The position numbers were made by a program, and so were the translations under genes. Under the pieces are notes generated by a model that searched no databases, was not told the DNA's origin, and worked only from the letters and a program-made list of their open reading frames with translations. Positions 48,058 through 56,186 of a stretch of 64,000 bases of DNA are shown here, one piece after another. Origin of the DNA: JAUASV01 sp047605685 (GTDB lineage: Bacteria > Actinomycetota > Actinomycetes > Actinomycetales > Microbacteriaceae). How positions within the stretch are numbered: position 1 is the first letter of the stretch; each line of letters opens with the position of its first letter. The stretch is from assembly GCA_047605685.1 (NCBI GenBank), contig JASGFF010000001.1, positions 1 through 64,000 of the forward strand, written 5' to 3'.

Positions 48058-49397
48058 CCGAGGAGGAGCTGCAGACGCTGCTCGACGAGGCGGCCGCCCG
48101 GCACGGCGTTCCGGGCGCCGCCCTGGGCCTCATGGACCCGGCCGGCGTCCGGGCCGTGGTGACCGGCATCACGAACGCCCGCACCGGGGCGCCGGTGTTG
48201 CGCTCGACGATGTTCCAGATCGGCTCCATCTCGAAGGTGTGGACCGCCACGCTGGCGATGCAGCTCGTCGACGAGGGGCGGCTCGACCTGGACACCCCGG
48301 TGCGTCGCTGGCTGCCCGAGCTCGGCGACAGCCACGCCGGCGCCGCCACGATGCGGATGCTGCTGGAGCACACCAGCGGGCTCGAGTGCGATCTGTTCAT
48401 GGACACCGGGCGCGGCGACGACGCGCTCGAGCGCTGGGTCGCCCGGATGGTCGACGAGCCGGCGCTGCATCCGCTCGGCGAGACCTGGACGTACTGCAAC
48501 ACCGGCTTCATGCTCGCCGGCCGGGTGATCGAGGTGATCGAGGGCGCCGACTGGGACACCGTGCTGCGCCGCCGGCTCATCGAACCCCTGGCGCTGCCCG
48601 CGACCGCGACCCTGCCGGAGCACGTGCTGCTGCACTCCGCGGCGCTCGGGCATGTGCACGAGCCCGGCGCCGCGTTCCGGGCCGCCGACGACTGGTTCTT
48701 CCCCCGCTGCGTCGGCCCGGCCGGGTCGATCGTGGCCCGGATCGACGACCTGCTCGCCTTCACCCGGATGCACCTGGCCGACGGCGTCGCGGAGGACGGC
48801 ACCCGCGTGCTCAGCCGGGCGGGCGCGCAGCTCATGCGCGAGCAGGGGGTTGCGCTGCCGGCGCTGCTCTCCCCCGGGGTGCGGGGCTGGGGGCTGGGCT
48901 GGGGGCTGTGGCGCTACGGCGACGTCCCGGTGGTCGCCCACACCGGCGGCACGATCGGCCAGTACGCCTTCCTGGACGCCTTCCCCGAGCGGGGCGCGGC
49001 CCTCGCGCTGCTCACCAACGGGGGCGACGCCGACGCGCTGGCCGCCGAGCTGCGCCGCACCATCCTGCCCGAGTGGCTCGGCGTCACCCCGCCGCCGCCG
49101 CTCGAGCCCATCGACGCCCCGCTCGGCGAGGTGCCCGTCGGCCGCTACCGGCGGTACGGGTCGAGCGTCGAGCTGCGCCGCGGCGACTCCGGCTACGAGC
49201 TGGTGCTCGTCTCCGGGCCGCTCGACACCGGTGCCGGCGAACAGGTGCAGGCGCTGCCGCTGCGCGCAGCCGAGTCGGGCTTCGTCGCCCTCGCCGAGGG
49301 CGGCCGGCATTCGGTGCCGGTGCGCGCCCTGACGCTGAGCGATGGACGGCGCGCGGTGACAGCGGGGACGCGCCTGTACGTCGAGGAGCGGGCGTGA
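48054..49397 (+). CDS. Cytoplasmic S12-family serine hydrolase
   Basis: 447 residues of the class C beta-lactamase/D-aminopeptidase fold. Nucleophile motif S58-I-S-K61 (QIGSISKVW), second motif Tyr-x-Asn in WTYCNTGFML (about 143) and third motif HTGGTIG (about 300). A C-terminal beta-domain of about 100 residues follows. No signal peptide, unlike periplasmic beta-lactamases, and it is translation-coupled to the importer and the M20 gene. This suggests hydrolysis of imported D-residue peptides, amides or esters. Confidence 0.88.
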   Translation: MTEEELQTLLDEAAARHGVPGAALGLMDPAGVRAVVTGITNARTGAPVLRSTMFQIGSISKVWTATLAMQLVDEGRLDLDTPVRRWLPELGDSHAGAATMRMLLEHTSGLECDLFMDTGRGDDALERWVARMVDEPALHPLGETWTYCNTGFMLAGRVIEVIEGADWDTVLRRRLIEPLALPATATLPEHVLLHSAALGHVHEPGAAFRAADDWFFPRCVGPAGSIVARIDDLLAFTRMHLADGVAEDGTRVLSRAGAQLMREQGVALPALLSPGVRGWGLGWGLWRYGDVPVVAHTGGTIGQYAFLDAFPERGAALALLTNGGDADALAAELRRTILPEWLGVTPPPPLEPIDAPLGEVPVGRYRRYGSSVELRRGDSGYELVLVSGPLDTGAGEQVQALPLRAAESGFVALAEGGRHSVPVRALTLSDGRRAVTAGTRLYVEERA

Positions 49398-50524
49398 GCG
49401 GGACGGGGCCGGTCGCCGGCATGCTCGACGACCTCGGCGCCCTCGTGTGCGCCGAGTCGCCCACGGCGGAGCCCGCTGCGGTGAACGTCGCGGCGGAGGT
49501 GCTCGCCGGGATCGGCGAGCGACTGCTGTCGCTGCCGGCCGAGCGCGTCGTGCTGGAGGGACGGGTGCACCTGCGCTGGCGGCTCGGTGAGGGCGCCCGG
49601 CGCGTCCTGATGCTCGGCCACGTCGACACCGTCTGGCCGGTGGGCACGCTCGAGCGGATCCCCTGGCGGGTGGACTCCGGCCGCGCGAGGGGGCCGGGCT
49701 GCTTCGACATGAAGGCGGGTCTCGTGCAGGCGCTGCACGCGGTCGCCTCGCTGCCCGACCCGGACGGCGTCACCGTGCTCGTCACCGGCGACGAGGAGCT
49801 CGGCGCACCGACGTCCCGCGAGCTGATCCGCGCCGAGGCGGGCCGGCACCGGGACACGCTCGTGTTCGAGCCGAGCGCGGACGGCGGCGCGTTCAAGGTC
49901 GCCCGGAGCGGCGTGTCGCTGTACGAGCTGATCGTGCACGGACGGGCGGCGCACGCCGGCCTCGAACCCGCCGCGGGCGTCAACGCCGCCGTCGGCGTCG
50001 CCGAGCTGGTGCTCGCGCTCGAGCGCATCGGCGCGGGCGAGGCGGACGCGACCGTCACGCCGACGCTGATGTCCGCCGGCACCAGTGCGAACACCGTGCC
50101 GGCGCAGGCGCGGCTGAGCGTCGACGTGCGCGCCGGTACCGTCGCCGACCAGCAGCGGCTGGATGCGGTCATCCGACGGCTCGCGCCGACGAACCCGGCG
50201 ATGCGGGTGGAGGTGCTCGACGGCGTCCGGATCCCGCCGCTCGAGGAGGCCTCCTGCGCCGAGCTGGTCGCGATCGCGCAGCGCGAGGCCTCGGTCCTGG
50301 GCATCGAGCGCCCCGGCGCGACGCGCGTCGGCGGCGGCTCCGATGGGAACACCGCGGCGTCCGCGGGATCGCGGGTGCTCGACGGTCTCGGCGCCGTCGG
50401 CGGGGGGGCGCACGCGCCGGAGGAGCACGTGCTGGTCGCGACGATGCCCGAGCGGACGCTGCTGGCCGCGGCGGTGCTGGCCCGACTGCTGGAACAGGCA
50501 CCGCTGCCGGAGCGGGACCGATGA
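49394..50524 (+). CDS. M20-family deacylase / carboxypeptidase
   Basis: 376-residue Zn hydrolase. Metal ligands: His76 and Asp78 (LGHVDTVWP), Asp105 (GCFDMKAGL), Glu135 with catalytic Glu134 (GDEELGAP), and the C-terminal His in GGGAHAPEEH. A dimerisation lid occupies about residues 175-285. By itself it looks like a glutamate carboxypeptidase-type M20. Next to a COG3375 acyltransferase and an N-acylamino-acid racemase it is the best candidate for the L-specific desuccinylase that ends the D-to-L conversion. GTG overlaps the upstream stop by 4 nt. Confidence 0.9.
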   Translation: MSGTGPVAGMLDDLGALVCAESPTAEPAAVNVAAEVLAGIGERLLSLPAERVVLEGRVHLRWRLGEGARRVLMLGHVDTVWPVGTLERIPWRVDSGRARGPGCFDMKAGLVQALHAVASLPDPDGVTVLVTGDEELGAPTSRELIRAEAGRHRDTLVFEPSADGGAFKVARSGVSLYELIVHGRAAHAGLEPAAGVNAAVGVAELVLALERIGAGEADATVTPTLMSAGTSANTVPAQARLSVDVRAGTVADQQRLDAVIRRLAPTNPAMRVEVLDGVRIPPLEEASCAELVAIAQREASVLGIERPGATRVGGGSDGNTAASAGSRVLDGLGAVGGGAHAPEEHVLVATMPERTLLAAAVLARLLEQAPLPERDR

Positions 50525-51351
50525 GCGCGGCATGGCGCAGCGCCGAGCGCGCCGCGGACGCGGCCCACGTGACCGTGCGGATGCTGCGCGACGTGGACGA
50601 GCTGCTGGCTGCCGAGCGTGTGCAGCAGCAGATCTGGCGGGTGCCCTCGGACCGGGCGCTGCCGGTGACGGCCTCGGTGATGCGGGCGCTGCAGCACTCG
50701 GGCAACTACTGCGCCGGGGTCTGGGACGCCGACGCCGAGGAGCTGATCGGGGTGGCGATCGGCTTCTTCGGTGCGCCCGGCTACGCGGCGCTGCACTCGC
50801 ACGTCGCCGGTGTGCTCCCCGCGCGGGTGCACGCCGGCGCCGGCCGGGCGCTCAAGCTGCACGAGCGCGCCTGGGCGCTGGAGCGCGGAATCACCCAGAT
50901 GACCTGGACCTATGACCCGCTCATCGGGCGCAACGCCTGGTTCAACCTCGGCAAGCTGGGTGCCGTGGCGGAGGACTACCTGGTTGACTTCTACGGTCCG
51001 ATGGCGGATGAGGTCAACCTCGGCGACACCACCGATCGCCTGCTGGTGCGCTGGCGGCTCGACGACGAGGCCACCGAGTCGCTCGCGGCCGGAGGGCCGG
51101 TGCGGCTGCCCGCGGAGCCGGAGGGCATCCTGCTCGCCGAGGCGGCCGGCCGGCCGCAGCCGCAGCCGCCCGACCCGTGGGCGCGCACGCTCGGGGTCGC
51201 CGTTCCCGACTCCCCCGAGCTGCGAGACCTCGGCCTTACCCGTCTCTGGCGCGAGGCGGTGCGGGCGGCGCTCGCCCCGCGGCTCGGGCACGGATGGCAC
51301 ATCGCCGGCTTCCGCCGCGGCACCGGCTATGTGATCAGCACGGACCGATGA
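50521..51351 (+). CDS. COG3375-type GNAT acyltransferase (D-amino-acid N-succinyltransferase candidate)
   Basis: 276 residues. The central block MTWTYDPLIGRNAWFNLGKLG (split around 135-155), then YLVDFYGPMADEVNLGDTTDRLLVRW, is diagnostic for the COG3375 GNAT group. In Geobacillus kaustophilus a member next to the N-succinylamino-acid racemase transfers succinyl from succinyl-CoA to D-amino acids. The same neighbours are present here: racemase 17 nt downstream, M20 deacylase overlapping upstream. The acyl donor is inferred. Confidence 0.88.
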   Translation: MSAAWRSAERAADAAHVTVRMLRDVDELLAAERVQQQIWRVPSDRALPVTASVMRALQHSGNYCAGVWDADAEELIGVAIGFFGAPGYAALHSHVAGVLPARVHAGAGRALKLHERAWALERGITQMTWTYDPLIGRNAWFNLGKLGAVAEDYLVDFYGPMADEVNLGDTTDRLLVRWRLDDEATESLAAGGPVRLPAEPEGILLAEAAGRPQPQPPDPWARTLGVAVPDSPELRDLGLTRLWREAVRAALAPRLGHGWHIAGFRRGTGYVISTDR

Positions 51352-51368
51352 TCAGGACAGGAGCACCG

Positions 51369-52475
51369 ATGAGGATCGACGCCTTTGAGCTGCGCAGCCT
51401 GCGCATGCCGCTGAAAGCCCCGTTCACGACATCGTTCGGCACCCAGACCGAGCGCGAGATCGTGCTGGTGCGGGCGCTGGGGCCGGACGCCGAGGGCTGG
51501 GGGGAGTGCGTCACCATGGCCGCGCCGCTCTACTCGGCCGAGTACACGACCGGCGCCCGGGAGGTGATGCTCCGCTGGCTCGCCCCCGCGCTGCTGGAGG
51601 CTCCCGCTCTGACGGCGGCGATCGTCGGCGAGCTCCTCGCGCCGATCGTGGGCCACCGGATGGCCAAGGCGGCGCTGGAGATGGCGGTGCTCGACGCCGA
51701 GCTGCGCGCCGCGGGCCGCTCCTTCGCGAGCGCGATCGGCGCGACCGCGGCGGCCGTGCCCTCGGGGGTGTCGGTGGGCATCCAGCCCTCGATCGAGGAG
51801 CTGCTCCGGGTGGTCGGGGGCTTCATCGACGAGGGCTATGTGCGCATCAAGATCAAGATCAAACCGGGCTGGGATGTCGAGCCCGTGCGCGCGATCCGCT
51901 CGGCGTTCGGCGACGAGCTGCCGCTGCAGGTCGACGCCAACTCCGCCTACACGCTCGCCCAGGCGGCGGTGCTGCGCCAGCTCGACGACTTCGGCCTGCT
52001 GCTGATCGAGCAGCCGCTGTACGAGGACGACCTGCGCCTGCACGCGACGCTCGCCGGCATGCTGCGCACGCCGGTGTGCCTGGACGAGTCGATCGTCTCG
52101 GCGCGTGCCGCCGCCGACGCGATCGCGCTCGGGGCGGCATCCGTGATCAACGTCAAGCCCGGTCGGGTCGGCGGCTATCTGGAGGCGGTGCGCATCCACG
52201 ATCTGGCCCGCGCGAACGGTGTGGCGGTGTGGTGCGGCGGCATGCTCGAGACCGGGGTGGGGCGCGCCGCGAACGCGGCGCTCGCCGCGCTGCCCGGCTT
52301 CACACTGCCCGGCGACATCTCCGCATCGGACCGGTTCTACGAGGAGGACCTCACCGAGCCGATCCTGCTCGAGGACGGCCGCATCCGGGTGCCGGATGGT
52401 GCCGGCTTCGGGCGTACACCCATCCCGGAGATCCTCGCGCGGTATACCGTCGACACCGTGACGGTCCGCCGCTGA
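51369..52475 (+). CDS. N-acylamino-acid / N-succinylamino-acid racemase
   Basis: 368-residue enolase-superfamily enzyme. Catalytic lysines Lys163 (KIKIKPGWD) and Lys263 (NVKPGRVGG), and metal ligands Asp189 (VDANSAY), Glu214 (LIEQPLYEDD) and Asp239 (CLDESIVSARAA), fall at the numbers known for the Amycolatopsis racemase. Racemises N-acyl amino acids and may keep OSBS activity. A proper menC exists at 4345, so this copy is free for the D-amino-acid pathway. GGAGCACCG precedes ATG. Confidence 0.95.
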   Translation: MRIDAFELRSLRMPLKAPFTTSFGTQTEREIVLVRALGPDAEGWGECVTMAAPLYSAEYTTGAREVMLRWLAPALLEAPALTAAIVGELLAPIVGHRMAKAALEMAVLDAELRAAGRSFASAIGATAAAVPSGVSVGIQPSIEELLRVVGGFIDEGYVRIKIKIKPGWDVEPVRAIRSAFGDELPLQVDANSAYTLAQAAVLRQLDDFGLLLIEQPLYEDDLRLHATLAGMLRTPVCLDESIVSARAAADAIALGAASVINVKPGRVGGYLEAVRIHDLARANGVAVWCGGMLETGVGRAANAALAALPGFTLPGDISASDRFYEEDLTEPILLEDGRIRVPDGAGFGRTPIPEILARYTVDTVTVRR

Positions 52476-52497
52476 GCATCGCCGCCGAGCCCGGATT

Positions 52498-52543
52498 CCG
52501 GCGAGAGCCCGCGCCCCGGCGAGAGCCGTATCCCGGCGAGAGT
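52498..52543 (+). repeat. Three CCGGCGAGAG direct repeats before the PucR gene
   Basis: Copies begin at 52498, 52516 and 52533 (spacing 18 and 17 bp), in the 81-nt gap between the racemase and the regulator. Possible operator array or mRNA element; each copy also looks like a Shine-Dalgarno sequence. Confidence 0.6.
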
Positions 52544-52556
52544 CAGAGAGGTTCGC

Positions 52557-54161
52557 ATGGCCGAGTCGCACCCCCGCTCCACCCTGGGACGGCTGCTGGA
52601 CGATCTCGGCCTGACCCTGGTGGATGTCGCGCTGGGGCGCGTCGATCCGAGCCGTGAGGTCTCCGCCGTCGTCATCCACGACCCGCTCGACCCGCCGCTG
52701 TGGCGACCGGGCGACCTGGCTCTCGGCGTGGGGCTCGGCGCCGCCGACGAGATCGCGGAGGTGGTCCGCGATCTCGACGCGATCGGCGGCGTGGCGGTGG
52801 TGCTGCGCTCGCCGGTGCCGGTCGACGCGCAGCTGCGCCGCGCGGTCGAGGAGAGCGGCGTGGTGCTCCTGGAGCTGACGCACGGCGCGAGCTGGTCGCA
52901 GGCGGCCAGCATGCTCACCGCCTCGCTCGGACTGGCCGACACCCAGCTGGCCGCGGCGATCGAGAGCGACGACCGCGGCGACCTGTTCGCCCTCGCCAAC
53001 GCCGTCGCCGACCTGCTGCACGCCCCCGTCACCGTCGAGGACCTGAACTCGCAGGTCCTGGCCTTCTCCGCCGACCAGGGCGAGGCGGATGACTACCGCA
53101 AGAACGCCGTGCTCGGGCGTCGTGTTCCGGATGACATCACCGACGCGCTGAGGTCCACCGGCCTGTTCAACCGGATCTATGCCGCCCACGGCGCCGTGCT
53201 GTTCTCCCCCGCGGACAGCGGCATGGACCCGGCGCTGCTGCCGCGGGCTGTCATCGCGATCCGCGCCGGCGACGAGGTGCTCGGCACCATCTGGGCGGTG
53301 CTCCGCGACGGGGAGCTGACCGCCGAGCGTGCCGCAGCCCTTGAGGAGGCCACGCGTCCCGCCGCGATGCAGTTGCTGCGTGCCCGGATGTCGGCGCGCG
53401 GGCAGGACCGGGCGCGCACCGTGCTGGTGAACACGCTCATCCAGGGCGGTGCTGCCGCCCGGGATGCGGCATCCCGCACCGGACGGTTCACCGGGCGCTC
53501 CTGCGTGCTCGCCGTCGGCCCGGTTCTCTCGAACGATGCGGTGCACTCGGCCTCGGAGCTGCAGCGGCTGGCGAGCTCGTTCACCCTGCACATGGCGACG
53601 ATGCATCCCCAGGCCGTCGCCGCGACGATCGGCGCGACCGTCTACGGGGTGATCCCGGTCGGGCGCTCCGACCGCACTGCCGTCATCGACTCGGCCGACG
53701 AGTTCGTGCGCCGGGTGAGCCGGCGCACGCCCGTGGTCGTGGGCATCGGCGCCGCCGTCGAGGACCCCACGGCGCTGGCCACCTCCCGCGAGGACGCGGA
53801 CCGCGCGCTGCGGGTGCTGCGCAGCGGCGCCCCGCGGCCGGGCGTTGCCCATATCGACGACGTGCAGGTGCAGTGGCTGCTGCTGCAGTTGGGCGACCTC
53901 ATCGCGGCGGAGCGACGCGACGTGACCGGGCCGATCGCCCGCTTGCTCGCCTACGACGCGGGTGCCGGCGGTGAGCTGCTGGCGACGCTTCGAGCCTGGC
54001 TGGACGCGTTCGGCGACGTTGCGACCGCCAGTCAGCGTCTCTTCGTGCACGCGAACACACTGCGCTACCGGCTGCGCCGCATCGCGGAGATCGCGGAGGT
54101 CGACCTCGATGATCCCGAGGTCCGTTTCGGGATGATGCTGCAGCTGCGCGTCTTCGGCTGA
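52557..54161 (+). CDS. PucR-family regulator of the D-amino-acid locus
   Basis: 534 residues. An N-terminal PucR-like domain (about 10-120: LVDVALGRVDPSREVSAVVIHDP) is followed by a GAF-like middle and a C-terminal HTH_30 near 485-515 (VATASQRLFVHANTLRYRLRRIAEIAE). PucR proteins respond to small nitrogen compounds. Position at the end of the operon suggests autogenous control. AGAGAGG precedes ATG. A second HTH_30 regulator serves the betaine cluster at 36 kb. Confidence 0.9.
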   Translation: MAESHPRSTLGRLLDDLGLTLVDVALGRVDPSREVSAVVIHDPLDPPLWRPGDLALGVGLGAADEIAEVVRDLDAIGGVAVVLRSPVPVDAQLRRAVEESGVVLLELTHGASWSQAASMLTASLGLADTQLAAAIESDDRGDLFALANAVADLLHAPVTVEDLNSQVLAFSADQGEADDYRKNAVLGRRVPDDITDALRSTGLFNRIYAAHGAVLFSPADSGMDPALLPRAVIAIRAGDEVLGTIWAVLRDGELTAERAAALEEATRPAAMQLLRARMSARGQDRARTVLVNTLIQGGAAARDAASRTGRFTGRSCVLAVGPVLSNDAVHSASELQRLASSFTLHMATMHPQAVAATIGATVYGVIPVGRSDRTAVIDSADEFVRRVSRRTPVVVGIGAAVEDPTALATSREDADRALRVLRSGAPRPGVAHIDDVQVQWLLLQLGDLIAAERRDVTGPIARLLAYDAGAGGELLATLRAWLDAFGDVATASQRLFVHANTLRYRLRRIAEIAEVDLDDPEVRFGMMLQLRVFG

Positions 54162-54183
54162 CTGGCGTCTCACTGTGCCGTGG

Positions 54184-54211
54184 CCGGAGCCTCGATCCGT
54201 CGAGAGGCCGG
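54184..54211 (+). terminator. Imperfect hairpin after the PucR gene
   Basis: CCGGAGCCTCGA and TCGAGAGGCCGG around a 4-nt loop, with a bulge, 22 nt after the regulator stop. The remaining sequence up to 54285 shows nothing recognisable. Confidence 0.35.
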
Positions 54212-54285
54212 GTTCTGGGTGCGTGTGAGGACATGGAAATGCCCCTCTGAGCGGCAGGAAATGAGGACTTGCTAAGGGCGAGACC

Positions 54286-54530
54286 GGTTCCCGAAAGGGC
54301 GCCGTCCGGATCGTCGGCGACGTGCTCGCGACCCTGTGCCGCATCGGCACGAGCGACGCAGTGCAGCCGCTACCGCGGGCCGACTCCGCGTTCTACGGTC
54401 ACGTCACCATCGGCGCCGCGATCAGGGCCGTCGCGGACGTGTCGGTAACTGTCCGGATGATCCCCAACGTCCCCGCCGCAATCGCGGCGATCCCTGAGAG
54501 CGGATGGGCGATGATCGAGCAGCCGAACGC
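54286..54530 (+). mobile_element. Remnant of an IS1380-like transposase
   Basis: The translated piece GSRKGAVRIVGDVLATL continues as RADSAFYGHVTIGAAIRA, then VSVTVRMIPNVPAAIAAIPES. This is the DDE-domain segment of IS1380-family transposases. It has no start and loses similarity after about 80 codons. No inverted repeats seen. A dead fragment. Confidence 0.65.
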
Positions 54531-54674
54531 GATCCGTGAGGAGATCACCGAGACGATGCCGCTCTCGGAACACGACCGCCAGACCCGTCGCTCCGAGGTC
54601 TCGGAGCCGACATCGGCGAGTTCGTCCGCGATCAACCGATGCCCGAACGTCGGCACCTCCGGATACGTGTCGAC
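54531..54674 (-). mobile_element. Remnant of an IS3-family OrfB transposase
   Basis: The minus strand encodes YPEVPTFGHRLIADELADVG followed by SERRVWRSCSESGIVSVIS, the HTH_21-type N-terminal segment of IS3-family OrfB. It is truncated at both ends and abuts the IS1380-like piece, so two element fragments meet here. Confidence 0.65.
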
Positions 54675-54708
54675 GGATGGACACGGCAGACCGTTGTCAA
54701 GAAATGCG

Positions 54709-56184
54709 TCAGGAAACGCGTGTGCTGATCGCGGCGGTGTTCACCGTGAAGGCGCCGTCCTGCGCGAACAGGCCGATCCGTCCGTCGAGGCGGTCGTAGA
54801 GCCGCGTGCTGAGCGCGACACCGCCGTCGATGACGGCGACGCACACATCCGCGTCCAGGTGGATCTCCAGGCGGTGGCGACCCGGCTGCAGCCTCACCGG
54901 CCGCTCGAGCTCCACCGAGTGGGGCACGTCGCCCAGGATCTGCCATTGCTCGCTCCCGGTGCGCCCTCGGGGCCAGCGGTCTATGACCATTCGATCGCGC
55001 GCTGGTTCGAGCCGCAACGCGTAGGTGCTCTCTCCATCGGCCGAGCTGCGCAGCAGCACACCGCACGAACGGGTGTCGGCCGCGATGTCGATCTCGATCG
55101 CGATGACCGCCTGGCTCGGCAGGTCGGGGCCGAGCCAGGCGGCGTAGCGGTCCTCGGCACCCGATCCGGGCTTCTCGTCGGCTCCGTCGACCGGGTCGAA
55201 CGCGTCCGTGATGTCGATGCGGTCTCCGTGCGCCGCCTTGATCGATTCGGGCAGGTCGAAGCGCAACGTGCCGTCGGGTCGCTGGTGGGCCTGCAGGGTC
55301 GCCATCGTGCCCGCCCACTGCCAGGCCCCGTCGTCGCGCTGGTCCTGCTTCGACGCGATCCATCCGACGAAGTAGCGGTCTTCGCCGAGCGCGACAGTCT
55401 TCGCCGCGTAGAACGCGCGGCCATCAACCGTGTCGTCCTCGGGCGCGAGCCACGGGCCGTCCACCGAGCGAGACATGCGGTATCTCGTGCAGAAAGAGTC
55501 GGAGAACTCCGAGTACACGAGGTACCACCAGTCGCCCCAGCGGAACACGTCGGGGCACTCCTGAGTGATGAAGCGGCGGGGATCCCAGATCGGCTCCGCA
55601 TCGCGCCACGAGATCAAATCGTCCGACTCCAGCCGTGCCACGATTCCCGAGCGGCGGTACGGCGCGTCCAGTCGACGTGTCGCGAGGAGCATCTGCCAGG
55701 GGGCGCCGGGGGACGGACGGAACACAAACGGATCGCGCCAGTCCTCGGGCGCGTACCCAGGAAGCGCTGCCAGATCCCATTCCGGATGTTTCACCCAGCT
55801 CGTGAGATCGCCCGCCGAGGTGGCGTGGCAGACCACCTGGGCATCGGGTGAATCGGGTTCCGGGCTCGTGCCGATGCGCGGATTGTGACCCGTGTAGAAG
55901 AGATGCGGCACCCCGTCGTCGACGACGACGCTGCCGGTGTAGCAGTCGAAATCGCTCGCGGTCGGGCCCCCGGAGGGAAGGACGACGCCACGGTCGTGGA
56001 AATCGACGAAGTCCGTGGTCGTGACCGCGGCCCACGGCATCCCGGTCGGGCGCTCCTTCGGCGCGAGATCGGGTCGCTCGTCGAGCAGGTAGAACAGCCA
56101 CGCCGTGCCATCGGAGGCGAACGGGATCACATCGCCGACGAAACCGTTCGCGGGACGGAAGTGCGTGCTGGCGGGATTCGACAT
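54709..56184 (-). CDS. GH32-like beta-fructosidase (divergent)
   Basis: 491 residues. Five-blade GH32 fold with the nucleophile Asp in the variant block NGFVGDVIPF (Asp18) instead of NDPNG. WRDPFVFRPS carries the RDP motif and ITQECPDVF the catalytic Glu. A C-terminal beta-sandwich starts near residue 330. It starts 2 nt after the LacI stop, with GAGAG upstream. No signal peptide, so it probably acts on imported sucrose or fructo-oligosaccharides. Codon use is somewhat less GC-biased than in neighbours. Confidence 0.87.
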   Translation of the reverse strand: MSNPASTHFRPANGFVGDVIPFASDGTAWLFYLLDERPDLAPKERPTGMPWAAVTTTDFVDFHDRGVVLPSGGPTASDFDCYTGSVVVDDGVPHLFYTGHNPRIGTSPEPDSPDAQVVCHATSAGDLTSWVKHPEWDLAALPGYAPEDWRDPFVFRPSPGAPWQMLLATRRLDAPYRRSGIVARLESDDLISWRDAEPIWDPRRFITQECPDVFRWGDWWYLVYSEFSDSFCTRYRMSRSVDGPWLAPEDDTVDGRAFYAAKTVALGEDRYFVGWIASKQDQRDDGAWQWAGTMATLQAHQRPDGTLRFDLPESIKAAHGDRIDITDAFDPVDGADEKPGSGAEDRYAAWLGPDLPSQAVIAIEIDIAADTRSCGVLLRSSADGESTYALRLEPARDRMVIDRWPRGRTGSEQWQILGDVPHSVELERPVRLQPGRHRLEIHLDADVCVAVIDGGVALSTRLYDRLDGRIGLFAQDGAFTVNTAAISTRVS

Positions 56185-56186
56185 CG

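Noticed and set aside
51369..52475. Second menC
   Set aside because: Residue pattern and length fit N-acylamino-acid racemases, and a true menC is present in the men cluster.
54322..55851. Plus-strand frame of 509 codons opposite the GH32-like gene
   Set aside because: Only its first part resembles IS1380 transposase; the rest is the mirror of the GH32 gene and has no domain of its own.
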